This document shows positions 53,311-62,872 of a stretch of DNA of 64,000 bases, one piece after another (within the stretch, counting starts at the first letter, position 1; each line of letters begins with the position of its first letter). The DNA comes from RI-153 sp963752935. GTDB taxonomy: Bacteria; Chloroflexota; Anaerolineae; Caldilineales; Caldilineaceae. A program made the position numbers and the translations under genes. Below the pieces are notes generated by a model that worked only from the letters and a program-made list of their open reading frames with translations, was not told where the DNA came from and did no database searches. The stretch spans positions 124,001 through 188,000 of the forward strand of contig CAVWAL010000001.1 in the NCBI GenBank assembly GCA_963752935.1, written 5' to 3'.

Positions 53311-54528
53311 GTGAGCAAATCTCCCTATACCGAGCTTTACCGCAGTAAACTATTGCAGGCAAGCGCAATCATGCAGGAGATCGGGCTGGATGCCTGGCTC
53401 ATCTTCGTGCGTGAGACTGCCCTTAATCCCGATCCAATCACAGAACTGCTCTGGGACTTTGCCGTCGTGTGGCCCGGCGCCTTTGTCATCACCGCAGACG
53501 GACAACGAATCGCCACCGGTGTGAGCCACGATGCACCCACCCTGGAAGAGTCAGGTCTCTTCACAGAGGTAGTGCCCTTTGCCAAGGTGCCTGAAGAGAC
53601 GTTGCCCGACATTATTTCGCGGCTGGATCCCAAGTCGATTGCCCTCAACTACTCTGAAGAAGATGTCTCCTCCGATGGGCTAAGCGTGGGCCTCTACCGT
53701 CGGCTGCAGTCCATGTTTGCCGACACGGTCTATCCGGATCGCTTCACCTCGGCCGAACAGTTGATCGGTCATCTTCGCCAGCGCAAGTTGCCTGCCGAAC
53801 TGGATCTGATGAAGAAGGCTGTGAATACTGCCGTTGAAATCTTCGATCTCTTCACCGCCCAAGTCCGCACCGGCATGACAGAAACAGAAATGGCGCAGAT
53901 CTATCTGGATGAAGTCAAGCGTCGCGGCATCACCACATCCTGGGATCCCGGTCATTGTCCCGATCTCAACGCCGGACCGCAGACGGGGCGCGGTCACGTC
54001 GGTCCTCTACCGCATGTGACGCTGGAGCCGGGCCATGCCATGAACGTGGACTTTGGCGTGGTCGTGGACGGCTATGCATCGGATCAGCAACGCGTCTGGT
54101 ATGCGCTGCGTCCTGGCGAATCTGCTGCGCCCGCCGCAGTCAAAACTCATTTCTACGCTGTACGCGATGCCATCCGCTCTGCCTTTGCTGCGCTGAAACC
54201 CGGTGCGCTGGGGTGGCAGGTGGACGATGCCGCCCGTAGTTTCATCACCAATGCCGGCTATCCCGAATACATGCATGCAGTGGGCCACAACGTGGGTCGC
54301 TACTGCCACGATGGCGGCGTGACCATTCTTGGCCCGCGCTGGCCTTCTTACGGCAGTCGCGCCTTCGGCCCCGTGGAACCGGGCATGGTCGTCACTCTGG
54401 AACTGGGTGTCTGGTCAGACGACTACGGCTACATCGGGCTGGAAGAGCAGGCGCTCGTCACTGAGGACGGCGCTGAGTGGTTCTCGCCCCCGCAGGACGA
54501 GCCGATCCTGATCGCTAGTTCAGGTTGA
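53311..54528 (+). CDS. M24 family (Xaa-Pro aminopeptidase/creatinase-like) peptidase
   Basis: 405 residues, pita-bread fold. All five metal ligands are visible: Asp in VDFGVVVDGY, Asp in YASDQQR, His in HAVGHNVGRY, Glu in TLELGVW and Glu in LEEQALVTEDG. The N-terminal creatinase-type domain occupies about 1-170. The start is GTG with a weak AGAAAG upstream. It follows gntR by 50 bases. A paralogue lies beyond the ABC importer genes at 58.6 kb. It should hydrolyse proline-containing peptides or a creatine-like amide brought in by the importer. Confidence 0.88.
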   Translation: MSKSPYTELYRSKLLQASAIMQEIGLDAWLIFVRETALNPDPITELLWDFAVVWPGAFVITADGQRIATGVSHDAPTLEESGLFTEVVPFAKVPEETLPDIISRLDPKSIALNYSEEDVSSDGLSVGLYRRLQSMFADTVYPDRFTSAEQLIGHLRQRKLPAELDLMKKAVNTAVEIFDLFTAQVRTGMTETEMAQIYLDEVKRRGITTSWDPGHCPDLNAGPQTGRGHVGPLPHVTLEPGHAMNVDFGVVVDGYASDQQRVWYALRPGESAAPAAVKTHFYAVRDAIRSAFAALKPGALGWQVDDAARSFITNAGYPEYMHAVGHNVGRYCHDGGVTILGPRWPSYGSRAFGPVEPGMVVTLELGVWSDDYGYIGLEEQALVTEDGAEWFSPPQDEPILIASSG

Positions 54529-54678
54529 TCCCGGGACCGCGAGGATAGATTCTGTCTTGCCGAGAACCTGCGAAAGGGCTTTGCCCTCCGGTTGTTCCAG
54601 TCCCGGTGCGTACAGATTATCCTCGGCCCTCCCGGATCGATTTCTCGTATTTCCATCCATTTCAAGAAGGAGATTCCA

Positions 54679-56412
54679 TTGGTTCAACTTACTTCCCTTA
54701 AGGTGATGGCGCGCTGGCTGCTGCTGGTCGTCGCCATTGTTGCTCTGGTCGCCTGCGCGGCGCCACAGACCAACACAACTGCCCCCGCAGAGAGTGAACA
54801 AGCACCTGCCGCTGAGAGCGGCAGTGAGACAGCCGCCGTTGGTCCCAGCGGCACGGTGGTTGTCGGCGAATGGCAGGAACCCAAAGGCCTGATCTGGCCG
54901 ATCTTCTACGAGGCGCATACCTCCGCCATTGTCGATTCCATGTTTTACACACCCATCGCTCTGGACGCCAACGATGAGTTGGTGCCCGAAATGTTGAGCG
55001 AGATCCCGACAGTGACCAACGGCGGCATTTCGGAGGACGGTACGGTGATCACGCTGAATTTCCGCGACGGATTCACCTGGCACGACGGCGAACCGGTTAC
55101 CTCTGAGGATTTCGCCTTCACCTGGCAATTCATCATGGATCCGGCCACGGCGGCGCAGACCACCGCCGGTTGGAACAAGATTGAATCGGTAGAGACGCCC
55201 GATGCCAACACCGCCATTGTGACGCTGCAGGAACCCTATGTGCCTTTCGTGCCCACGACCTTAACCTTTCCGATTCTGCCTCAGCATGTCCTGGCAGGCG
55301 TGACCGATCCGGCCAGCAGCGATTACGCCCGCTCCCCCATCGGCAATGGACCGTTCAAATTTGTTGAATGGATCCCCGGCGATCGGCTGGTGGTGGAAGC
55401 CAATCTCGATGCACCCACACCGCCCAAGCTGGAGGAGATCATTTTCAAGTTTGTGCCTGATCTGAACAGCATGGTGGCGTTGGTGCGCACGGGCGACATC
55501 GACGTGGCCTGGGACTACCGCGAGACTCAGATCCCCGAGTTGGAAAACATGGAGAACGTCGAAGCCATCCTGGTGCCGGGTCTGGCAATTGAGCGCTACT
55601 ACTTCAACCAGCGCAATCCTGAAAACCTGGAAGAGCCACATCCCATCCTGAGCGACATCAATGTGCGCAGGGCCATTGCCATGGGCATGGATCGCTTTAC
55701 TGCCGTGGATGGTGTTCTGCAGGGCTATGGCGAAGTCGGCGTGACGGAATTGGACAACAGCCCCTGGTTCAATGAGAGCCTGGAGCCGGTGCCCTACGAT
55801 CCCGACGCGGCTGCCCAGCTATTGGAAGAAGCAGGTTGGGTTGACGAAGACGATGACGGGATCCGCGAGAAGGACGGACAGCGTCTGACTCTTCGCCACT
55901 CCACCACCTCCGGCAATCAGGTGCGAGAAAACCTACAGGTGCTCTTCCAGCAGAATTTGGCAGACATTGGCGTGGAACTGGTGATCGACAACTATCCGGC
56001 TGCCACGCTCTTTGGTGGCTGTGCCGACGGCGGCGTCTTCGGCACCAGCGACTTCGATATACTCGGCTTCACCAATCAGCCGGTCTCCATCGATCTGGCG
56101 CAGGAATGGTCGGACTTCTTCCTGAGCAGCGCGATCAAGGACTGCGAGACCAACCCCGCCGGCACCAACGCCTGGGGTTACAACAGCGAGGCAGCCGACG
56201 CGGCTCTCTCCTGCGCCGTCAACGAACTGGATCCGGAAGCGCGCTTGCAGTGCATTATGGACGCACAACAGATCCTCTATGATGACCTGATCGCTCTCTA
56301 CGTCTACGATCGTGTCGACGTCTACTCTGTTGCCGACCGCGTGCAGGGCGTGCAGCCCACCGTCTTTGGCGGTCACAGTTGGAACTACAGCGACTGGTAC
56401 GTCGAGGATTAA
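54679..56412 (+). CDS. ABC transporter substrate-binding lipoprotein, family 5
   Basis: 577 residues from TTG at 54679, chosen for AGAAGGAGA six bases upstream and because it gives a normal signal peptide (WLLLVVAIVALVAC) ending in a lipobox cysteine; a Ser/Glu/Ala linker follows. The fold is SBP_bac_5, as in DppA/OppA and nickel or oligosaccharide-binding relatives: DGFTWHDGEPVTSEDFAFT and RRAIAMGMDR are typical. It supplies the two permeases downstream with a peptide-like ligand. Confidence 0.9.
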   Translation: MVQLTSLKVMARWLLLVVAIVALVACAAPQTNTTAPAESEQAPAAESGSETAAVGPSGTVVVGEWQEPKGLIWPIFYEAHTSAIVDSMFYTPIALDANDELVPEMLSEIPTVTNGGISEDGTVITLNFRDGFTWHDGEPVTSEDFAFTWQFIMDPATAAQTTAGWNKIESVETPDANTAIVTLQEPYVPFVPTTLTFPILPQHVLAGVTDPASSDYARSPIGNGPFKFVEWIPGDRLVVEANLDAPTPPKLEEIIFKFVPDLNSMVALVRTGDIDVAWDYRETQIPELENMENVEAILVPGLAIERYYFNQRNPENLEEPHPILSDINVRRAIAMGMDRFTAVDGVLQGYGEVGVTELDNSPWFNESLEPVPYDPDAAAQLLEEAGWVDEDDDGIREKDGQRLTLRHSTTSGNQVRENLQVLFQQNLADIGVELVIDNYPAATLFGGCADGGVFGTSDFDILGFTNQPVSIDLAQEWSDFFLSSAIKDCETNPAGTNAWGYNSEAADAALSCAVNELDPEARLQCIMDAQQILYDDLIALYVYDRVDVYSVADRVQGVQPTVFGGHSWNYSDWYVED

Positions 56413-56444
56413 CTTAGTTTAGATAGACTCCCGTGATGGCAGTT

Positions 56445-56490
56445 GCCCCCATGTGGCTGGAGACCGGCCGGTCTCCAGCCACATGGGGGC
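56445..56490. terminator. Perfect 46-bp loopless palindrome after the binding-protein gene
   Basis: Both strands read alike over 46 bases, centred on CCGG-CCGG; the arms start GCCCCCATGTGGCTGGAGAC. In importer operons a hairpin at this point protects the binding-protein mRNA and reduces permease expression; that role is inferred here. Confidence 0.65.
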
Positions 56491-56528
56491 CTGTCTCTCG
56501 TGCAGTGTTTCAACCTGGACAATTCACC

Positions 56529-57494
56529 ATGACTCTATACATTCTCCGGCGGCTGCTCACGTCGATTCCGGTTCTGCTGGGCGTCTCCATGATTGCCTTT
56601 TTCCTGGTGCAGGCATCTGGCGATCCAATGGCCGTCTACAATGCGAATCCCAACCTCTCGGCCGAGGACATTCTTCGCCTGGAAAAGACCTATGGCTTTG
56701 ACAGACCGGTCTACGTTCAGTATCTCTACTGGCTGCGCAACGTGGTCACAGGCAACTGGGGGCAGTCGTTCCTGACCCACCAGGACGTGCTGGAGATGAT
56801 TCGACAGCGGTTGCCCAACACCCTGCTCCTGATGGGCGCATCGTTTGCCCTGACGCTGATCCTGTCATTGTTTCTGGGGATCTACACAGCTACCCGTCAC
56901 AATTCACGCACCGATTACGTTGTCACGCTGGCTTCGTTCTTCGGCTACTCCATGCCCAGCTTCTGGTTCGGCCTGCTCTTGATCATCGTCTTTGCCGTGC
57001 GCTTCAAGGAGATGGGGCTGCCCTCTCTGCCTGCGGGCGGCATGTATCCGATCCGCGGCGAGGCCACTATCTGGGAGTTGATCCGCCACATGATCCTGCC
57101 CGTGACCGTGCTCTCTCTGGCCTCTGTGGCCCGCTACACCCGCTACCTGCGCGCCAGCATGTTGGAGGTGCTCAACCAGGACTACGTGCGCACGGCCCGT
57201 GCCAAAGGTCTGGCAGGCCGCGTGGTGCTCTGGCGCCATGCTTTCAAAAATGCAGTGTTGCCGATAATTACCCTGATCATGCTGGACATTCCCCAACTGT
57301 TCGGGGGTGCTCTGATTACCGAGCAGGTCTTTGCCTGGCCCGGAATGGGGCGTATGTACTGGGAGCATGCCATCTGGGTCGATTACCCGGTGCTGATGGG
57401 CATTATCTTGCTGATCTCCACGCTGGTCGTGCTGTGTAATCTCTTTGCAGACATTGCCTATGCCTGGGTCGATCCGCGCATTCGGGTTCAGTAA
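56529..57494 (+). CDS. ABC transporter permease, DppB type
   Basis: 321 residues with six membrane segments from the ATG at 56529, at the family's normal MTLYILRRLLTSIPVLL start. The EAA-like loop RTARAKGLAGRVVLWRHAFK contacts the ATPase. EQVFAWPGMGRMYWEHAI is typical of peptide permeases. It pairs with the DppC-type permease 12 bases downstream. No ATPase subunit follows, so an unlinked one must power it. Confidence 0.9.
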   Translation: MTLYILRRLLTSIPVLLGVSMIAFFLVQASGDPMAVYNANPNLSAEDILRLEKTYGFDRPVYVQYLYWLRNVVTGNWGQSFLTHQDVLEMIRQRLPNTLLLMGASFALTLILSLFLGIYTATRHNSRTDYVVTLASFFGYSMPSFWFGLLLIIVFAVRFKEMGLPSLPAGGMYPIRGEATIWELIRHMILPVTVLSLASVARYTRYLRASMLEVLNQDYVRTARAKGLAGRVVLWRHAFKNAVLPIITLIMLDIPQLFGGALITEQVFAWPGMGRMYWEHAIWVDYPVLMGIILLISTLVVLCNLFADIAYAWVDPRIRVQ

Positions 57495-57506
57495 AGGAGA
57501 GGTCCG

Positions 57507-58418
57507 ATGGTAGTCACAAAGGCACAGAACTCGCAGCAGGCAGTGGACCGCAAAGAGATTGCAGCGCGCGCCGATGGCCCGTGGCAGGTTGCCCTGCGCC
57601 GCTTTTTGCGGCATCGCGCCGGGGTCATTGCGGGCACCGTACTGCTGCTGGTGGTGGCGCTGGTGGTGCTTGGACCCATTTTCTTTATCCCCCGCGATGT
57701 TGCTTTCCGGCCCGATCCGCTCAACATCAACCAATCGCCGAACTGGTCGCACTGGTTTGGTACCGACGAAGTGGGCCGCGATATCTTTGCCCGCATCGTC
57801 TACGGAGGACGGATTTCGCTGTTGGTGGGCATGCTCGCCATGCTGGTCTCCATCACCCTGGGCGTCTTCTTTGGCGCCGTCTCCGGCTACTATGGCGGAT
57901 GGATCGACAACGCCATTATGCGCCTTGTGGATGTGATGCTCAGCGTGCCCGGCATCTTCTTGATCATTGCCTTCTCCGTCTTCCTGGGTCCTTCGCTGCG
58001 CACCATCGTGCTGGCGATTGGGTTCCTCAACTGGATGGGCGTGGCCCGGATCGTGCGTACGTCGTTTCTTTCTCTTAAGGAACAGGAATTCGTCCTGGCC
58101 TCGCACATGGTGGGCGTTCCTAACAGCACCATCATGTTCAAGCACATTCTGCCCAACGCAATGGCGCCCATCGTTGTGGCGGCAACACTCACCGTGGGTG
58201 CTGCGATCCTCACCGAGACCGCCGTGAGTTATCTGGGATTGGGGATTCAACCGCCCACGCCCAGTTGGGGCAACATGCTGAAGAACGCACAGGATCTGAT
58301 GTGGACGGCGCCGTGGGTGGCGCTCTTCCCGGGAATGATGATCTTTATCACCACGCTCTGCATCAATTTTGTCGGAGATGCGCTGCGCGATGCGCTTGAC
58401 CCGAGAATGAAACTGTAG
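57507..58418 (+). CDS. ABC transporter permease, DppC type
   Basis: 303 residues with about six membrane segments. AAAGGAGAGG precedes the ATG. WFGTDEVGRDIFARIVYGGR is the family signature before the second segment, and VRTSFLSLKEQEFVLAS is the EAA loop. It completes the membrane channel with the DppB-type subunit. The operon lacks DppD/DppF ATPases; the next gene is an M24 peptidase after a strong palindrome. Confidence 0.9.
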   Translation: MVVTKAQNSQQAVDRKEIAARADGPWQVALRRFLRHRAGVIAGTVLLLVVALVVLGPIFFIPRDVAFRPDPLNINQSPNWSHWFGTDEVGRDIFARIVYGGRISLLVGMLAMLVSITLGVFFGAVSGYYGGWIDNAIMRLVDVMLSVPGIFLIIAFSVFLGPSLRTIVLAIGFLNWMGVARIVRTSFLSLKEQEFVLASHMVGVPNSTIMFKHILPNAMAPIVVAATLTVGAAILTETAVSYLGLGIQPPTPSWGNMLKNAQDLMWTAPWVALFPGMMIFITTLCINFVGDALRDALDPRMKL

Positions 58419-58479
58419 AAACCGGCTTCATCACACCGGCTTCCGTCATACTAATTACGCTGTAAAGTATGTTGTTGTG

Positions 58480-58519
58480 TGTTTTGCACGTGTGGGCGTA
58501 CGCCCACACGTGCAAAACA
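58480..58519. terminator. Perfect 40-bp loopless palindrome with an outer stem
   Basis: The inner 40 bases are a perfect palindrome (arm TGTTTTGCACGTGTGGGCGT) and CTGTAAA (58460-58466) / TTTACAG (58536-58542) could extend it outward imperfectly. It separates the permease gene from the second M24 peptidase gene and may terminate or process the transcript. Confidence 0.65.
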
Positions 58520-58574
58520 ACCCCCAATTACTTAGTTTACAGAGTACTAATTTCCATCAATGACCGGAGATACC

Positions 58575-59759
58575 ATGAACGTCTATCAAGAAAAAGCACT
58601 GCAGGCCTGCGATTTGCTGGCTGAATATGATCTGGATATGTGGATGACCTACGTACGCGAGACTGCGGAGCATACAGATCCAGTGTTGAAGTTACTCGGC
58701 CCCTTCTCACCAACCTGGGGTGCGGCCTTTATCTTCACGCGTGGCGGCGAGAAGATCGCCATTTCTGGCAAGGGCGACGACGAGGCCATCCGCCGCGAGA
58801 ATGTCTTCGATGAGGTGATTCCCTATACCCAGAGCATTAAAGACGTGCTCGTGCCGCTGATCGAGCGCATCGACCCGCAGCGCATCGGCATCAACTACAG
58901 CCAGAGCGACGTCAGCGCCGACGGCCTGACCTACGGCATGTACCTGAACCTGAAAAACTACCTGGCGGAGACGCCCTACGCAGAGCGGCTGGTTTCGGCG
59001 GAAGACTTCATCGAAGCCTTGCGCGGTCGCAAAACGCCCAAGGAACTCGCCACCATGCGTAAGGCCAGCGCCATTTCCATGCAGATCTTCGACGCGGTCT
59101 CTGCTTGGATCAAACCGGGTGTGTCTGAGAAGGAGATCTACGCCTTCGTTCACCAACGCGTGGATGAGCGCGGCTTGACCACTGCCTGGGACCCCGGTCA
59201 CTGCCCAGGATTGAATGCCGGCCCCAATTCGCCGTGGGGGCACGTGGGCGTCTCGGACGAAACGGTCAAGCCGGGGGAGACCTTGAACATGGACTTTGGC
59301 GTCAAGGTCGATGGGTTCTGTTCGGACAACCAGCGCACCTGGTACGTCCTGCGTTCCGGCGAAACCGAAGCGCCTGCTGAGGTCAAAAAGGTCTTCAACG
59401 CCGTACGCGATGGCATCCAGGCGGCAGCAGATGCCGTGAAACCGGGCGTCAAAGGCTGGGAGGTAGACGCCGTGGCCCGCACCTTCATCACTGATGCCGG
59501 CTATGAAGAATACCCGCACGCCCTGGGTCATTCGGTGGGGCGCTATGCCCACGATGGCGGCACCGGCTTTTACCCCCGTTGGGAACGCTACGGTTCCAAG
59601 CCTTATGGTGCCATCCATCCCGGCAACGTCTTCACCCTGGAGTTCGGCGTGCGCTCGGAGTTTGGCTACATCAGCCTGGAAGAAGAGATCCTGGTGACCG
59701 AGGATGGCTACGAGTGGGTCTCGCCGCCTCAGAAGGAATTGATGTACATTCGCGGCTGA
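58575..59759 (+). CDS. M24 family (Xaa-Pro aminopeptidase/creatinase-like) peptidase, second copy
   Basis: 394 residues from ATG at 58575 (CGGAGA upstream; a start at 58560 is less likely). Metal ligands are conserved: MDFGVKVDGF, CSDNQRTW, HALGHSVGRYAHD, TLEFGVR and LEEEILVTEDG. It is clearly paralogous to the peptidase at 53.3 kb, sharing even LNAGP and the DPGHCP region, and probably arose by duplication within this operon. It has no signal peptide, so it acts on what the importer delivers. Confidence 0.88.
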   Translation: MNVYQEKALQACDLLAEYDLDMWMTYVRETAEHTDPVLKLLGPFSPTWGAAFIFTRGGEKIAISGKGDDEAIRRENVFDEVIPYTQSIKDVLVPLIERIDPQRIGINYSQSDVSADGLTYGMYLNLKNYLAETPYAERLVSAEDFIEALRGRKTPKELATMRKASAISMQIFDAVSAWIKPGVSEKEIYAFVHQRVDERGLTTAWDPGHCPGLNAGPNSPWGHVGVSDETVKPGETLNMDFGVKVDGFCSDNQRTWYVLRSGETEAPAEVKKVFNAVRDGIQAAADAVKPGVKGWEVDAVARTFITDAGYEEYPHALGHSVGRYAHDGGTGFYPRWERYGSKPYGAIHPGNVFTLEFGVRSEFGYISLEEEILVTEDGYEWVSPPQKELMYIRG

Positions 59760-59776
59760 GATCGGCTGCCAACCCC

Positions 59777-59827
59777 AGTGATCCCCAGCGTGCGTCAAGA
59801 ACGGAACGGCGCACTCTGGGGATCACT
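59777..59827. terminator. Hairpin after the second peptidase
   Basis: AGTGATCCCCAG (59777-59788) pairs with CTGGGGATCACT (59816-59827) around a 27-base loop. It lies 17 bases past the stop and just upstream of the MFS gene's ribosome-binding site. Confidence 0.55.
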
Positions 59828-59850
59828 CTGCACCCGCCGGGAGATCCTCC

Positions 59851-61056
59851 TTGACTTCGACCTCGTCCGCCTGGTCTCGTCTGCTGCGACGCGAACTGCT
59901 CGTACTCTACCTGGTCATCTTTCTCGCCGACACCGCTGTCGGCTATATTTTACCCCTCTTCCCGCTGCTGGCGAAGCAGTTGGGCGCAACCCTTACCCTC
60001 ATCGGCAGTCTCACTGCCATCAACGGCGGTACGCAGGTGCTGGTTGCCGTGCCGCTGGGCATGATTTCGGATCGAGTGGGACGGCGCCGTCTGATCACCT
60101 TCGGGTCGCTCTGTTTTGCGGTGACCGCACTGCTGCTGGCGCTGGCCCCCTCGCCGGCCTTGCTGGTTCCCGCCCAATTTCTGCTTGGCGTGGGCACCGT
60201 TGCCACCTTCTACGTCGCCGCTGCCCTTGTGGGCGACTACAGTGCGCCCGCCGATCGCGGTCTGGCAATGGGCTGTCTGACCACGGCTATGGGGTTGGGC
60301 TTTGCCGCCGGTCCCTTCTTCGGGGGGCTGGTGAGCGAGCGTATGGGCATCCAGAGCAGTCTCTACATCGTCATGGCAATTGCCCTGCTTGCCTTCGTGC
60401 TCTCCTGGTTGTTTCTGACGGACGTGCCTGGCCTGCGCGGTAGCAGTCGTCGCAATCCGCTGCGCGAGTTGCGTGTGCTGACGAGCAACAGGGCGATTCT
60501 CCTGGCGGCCCTGGCGCATCTCTTGCTCAGCCCTATTTTCAACGGTGTTGTGCTCAGCCTCGTCCCCATCAAGGCGGAGGTCATCGGGTTCAGTGCCCTC
60601 ACGATTGGCACACTTTACACCGTACGCGCCCTCAGCTCCACAGCGACGCGGCTGCCGATTGGCGCCTTAAGCACGCCCCGCTGGAGCCACCGCCTGATGT
60701 TGCTGGCACTGGTTCTGGGCGGGTGCGCCCTGGCCGTGATTGCCGCAAGCACCTCGCGGCCGGTCTTTTATGTGGCGCTTGCCATCGAAGGCATCTCGTA
60801 CGGGATGTTTCTCACTGCCGGCCAGGCCTTTGTCACCCAGTATGCCCCCAAGGAACAGCGTGGGGCGGCGCTGGGCGCCTACAACATGGCCGGTGGCATT
60901 GGCGCCGCGCTCAGCCCCATTGTCCTTGGGATTGTGGCAGATGCAGCCGGGCTGGATGTTTCGTTCTGGGCAACGGCGCTCCTGGCCGTCAGCGGCTCTC
61001 TGATCCTGCTGCAATTCTTCGAGAGGGCGACGCGCCAATTGCAACCGCAGGCGTGA
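59851..61056 (+). CDS. MFS transporter
   Basis: 401 residues, about 12 membrane segments. The start is TTG with GGGAGAT upstream. GMISDRVGRRRLITFGSL between segments 2 and 3 is the MFS signature (G-----DR-GRR), and a weaker copy, ALSTPRWSHRLMLL, lies in the second half. It closes the GntR-led group and could export a product of peptide breakdown or serve as another importer. Confidence 0.88.
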   Translation: MTSTSSAWSRLLRRELLVLYLVIFLADTAVGYILPLFPLLAKQLGATLTLIGSLTAINGGTQVLVAVPLGMISDRVGRRRLITFGSLCFAVTALLLALAPSPALLVPAQFLLGVGTVATFYVAAALVGDYSAPADRGLAMGCLTTAMGLGFAAGPFFGGLVSERMGIQSSLYIVMAIALLAFVLSWLFLTDVPGLRGSSRRNPLRELRVLTSNRAILLAALAHLLLSPIFNGVVLSLVPIKAEVIGFSALTIGTLYTVRALSSTATRLPIGALSTPRWSHRLMLLALVLGGCALAVIAASTSRPVFYVALAIEGISYGMFLTAGQAFVTQYAPKEQRGAALGAYNMAGGIGAALSPIVLGIVADAAGLDVSFWATALLAVSGSLILLQFFERATRQLQPQA

Positions 61057-61312
61057 GAGAGAAGATGAGATCGGCGTGCAAACCGCTTGCGCCTGTACAA
61101 GTTCCGTGTTCCAGACGAAAGACGCACGCCTGGCGATTCTCCTCGAAATAGCGTACTCAACACCCAAACCTACTGAACCATTGGATTTCTTCAAAGACTA
61201 TTGGGTCTGGCGAGAAAGAACCGGATCGTGACGCGGCAGGTTGTGGAATTCCTGCTGATCGCCCAGGCCGCTTGTTGTTCAACACAACCCAGAGTCAACC
61301 TTGAAAACCATC

Positions 61313-61590
61313 ATGGCCAGATCAGAAACAGTGCACCTTTCGGGGATTGACCGTTGATTCGTTGGCAGCGTTGCGGGCATGGCTCACCAGCGGCGATGCG
61401 CCGGCGTTGGGGCCGCTACTGCGCGGGAAGTCGCAAGGGCGGGCACCTGACCGACGCCGGGATGACCGAGCGCGGCATAACCAAGCGCGTGTGCGCCCTG
61501 GGTGAAGCCGTAAGCGTCTCTGGTCTGTCTGTGCATGATTGCCGGCATTACTGGGCGACGCGTGCGGCTCGACAAGGGACTGACCCCTTC
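61313..61590 (+). pseudogene. Tyrosine recombinase remnant (C-terminal half)
   Basis: Pieces in two or three frames read TVHLSG, LTVDSLAALRAWLTSGDAP and LLRGKSQ, then GGHLTDAGMTERGITKRV and GLSVHDCRHYWATRAARQG. The last is box II of tyrosine recombinases (H-x-x-R-H). The catalytic tyrosine region is absent after 61590, and the bases from 61591 to 61818 hold no gene. At least one frameshift makes it inactive. Its content complements the N-terminal fragment at 31651-32079. Confidence 0.75.
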
Positions 61591-61818
61591 GCTCGACGTA
61601 TCCGACAATCTGCGGGCAATCGGCCCGCAGCCGCAGCGCTATTGGCCCTTTGGGCCTACCTTCTGACCCTCTGGAGCGACCATATACTGCCTCCAGCGAC
61701 CCGATGCCCGCAGATCGTCCCTTTTGCCTTCATTCTACCAAGCCGGTTCCATGCTCTCCTGCGTAGACGCTACTTTTTACCCCTCCCCTGCTGATTCACC
61801 TTTTCGCATGGGAGTCAC

Positions 61819-62826
61819 TTATTCGCCGAGAAATGCTCTGACGGCGGCGAGGCTTGCGGTGGGGTTGTCCCAGAACATGGCGTGGCCGGCGTCGGCGATG
61901 ACGGTGAGTTGGGCGTTGGGGTAGCGCGCAACGTGCTGAGATTGCAGCACTTCGCCGATCCAGGTGTTGCATTCACTAGACAGGAAGAGGACCGGCCCTG
62001 CGTAGTCGGCGGCGTGGGCGCTGACGGCGTTGAGATCGTCCTCGGTTGCGCTGGCCTGGATGGCATTGGCGGCAGTGGTTCCCCAGCGGGCCATGGGCGC
62101 GTCGAACGCTTCGCCGGGGCAGTGGTAGGGGTTGTCGGGGTGGTTGGTGAACGCGTGCAAAATGGGGACACCTACCAGATAGTCCTCACTGGCGTAGGCG
62201 TCCGGCCCGGTGACACGCTGGGCCTCGAAGCCGGCGCGCAGGGCGAGCCATAGGTACGACGGGCCGGACATGAAGCTGTTGTACGTCTCCTGCCAGGCGG
62301 CGAAACCGGCGGCGTCGAGGAAGCCGGGTTCGGCGAGGACGGCTTTGTTTACTTTTTCGGGGGCGTACCCCATGTAGGCCGAGGCCAGAATGCCGCCCCA
62401 CGAATGGCCGACGAGGTGGACCGGTTCGCCCTCGCCGAAATGATCGACGATGGCGTCGAGATCCTGGAGCGTAATCTGGTAGGTCACCTGTTCGGCGGGG
62501 ACGCGTTCAGAGAGGCCGGAGCCGCGCTGATCATAGAAGACGACATAATATTCGTCGGCCAGTGCTTGCATGTTGAGCAGCGATTGGTAGTCGCCGCCGG
62601 GGCCGCCGTGCAGCACGATGACGGTCGGATTGGCCGGATGGCCGAAGGTTTCGGCGTGAAAGGTGTAGCCGTTGAGTTCAAGATGGGGCAGCGACGGGTC
62701 ATCGGCCACGGTGGCGGGGACGGCATACTCGCCACTGGTTGCGGCATACAGTGACACGAAGCCGATGACGAGCACAGCCAGGAGAATTCCGACCGTCAAA
62801 GCCGTGATTTTGAGCACCTTTTTCAA
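61819..62826 (-). CDS. Alpha/beta hydrolase, membrane-anchored (proline iminopeptidase-like)
   Basis: 335 residues from TTG at 62826, with GGAGG seven bases upstream; a longer start at 62856 would lack one. An N-terminal anchor (ITALTVGILLAVLVIGFVSLY) is followed by a hydrolase domain with oxyanion loop HGGPGGDYQ, FYDQRGSGLSE, nucleophile Ser in GHSWGG, Asp in FLSSECNTW region and His in IADAGHAMFW. The HGGPG and DQRG motifs are those of proline iminopeptidase-like enzymes. Substrate unknown, probably outside the cell. Confidence 0.88.
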   Translation of the reverse strand: MKKVLKITALTVGILLAVLVIGFVSLYAATSGEYAVPATVADDPSLPHLELNGYTFHAETFGHPANPTVIVLHGGPGGDYQSLLNMQALADEYYVVFYDQRGSGLSERVPAEQVTYQITLQDLDAIVDHFGEGEPVHLVGHSWGGILASAYMGYAPEKVNKAVLAEPGFLDAAGFAAWQETYNSFMSGPSYLWLALRAGFEAQRVTGPDAYASEDYLVGVPILHAFTNHPDNPYHCPGEAFDAPMARWGTTAANAIQASATEDDLNAVSAHAADYAGPVLFLSSECNTWIGEVLQSQHVARYPNAQLTVIADAGHAMFWDNPTASLAAVRAFLGE

Positions 62827-62872
62827 TGCAGTTCCTCCAAGATTTGGGGTGTTCACCCTTGATTCACCTGAA

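Noticed and set aside
56904..58250. Long open frame antisense to the permease genes
   Set aside because: Histidine- and glutamine-rich, no domains, opposite to two clear ABC permeases; a by-product of their codon usage.
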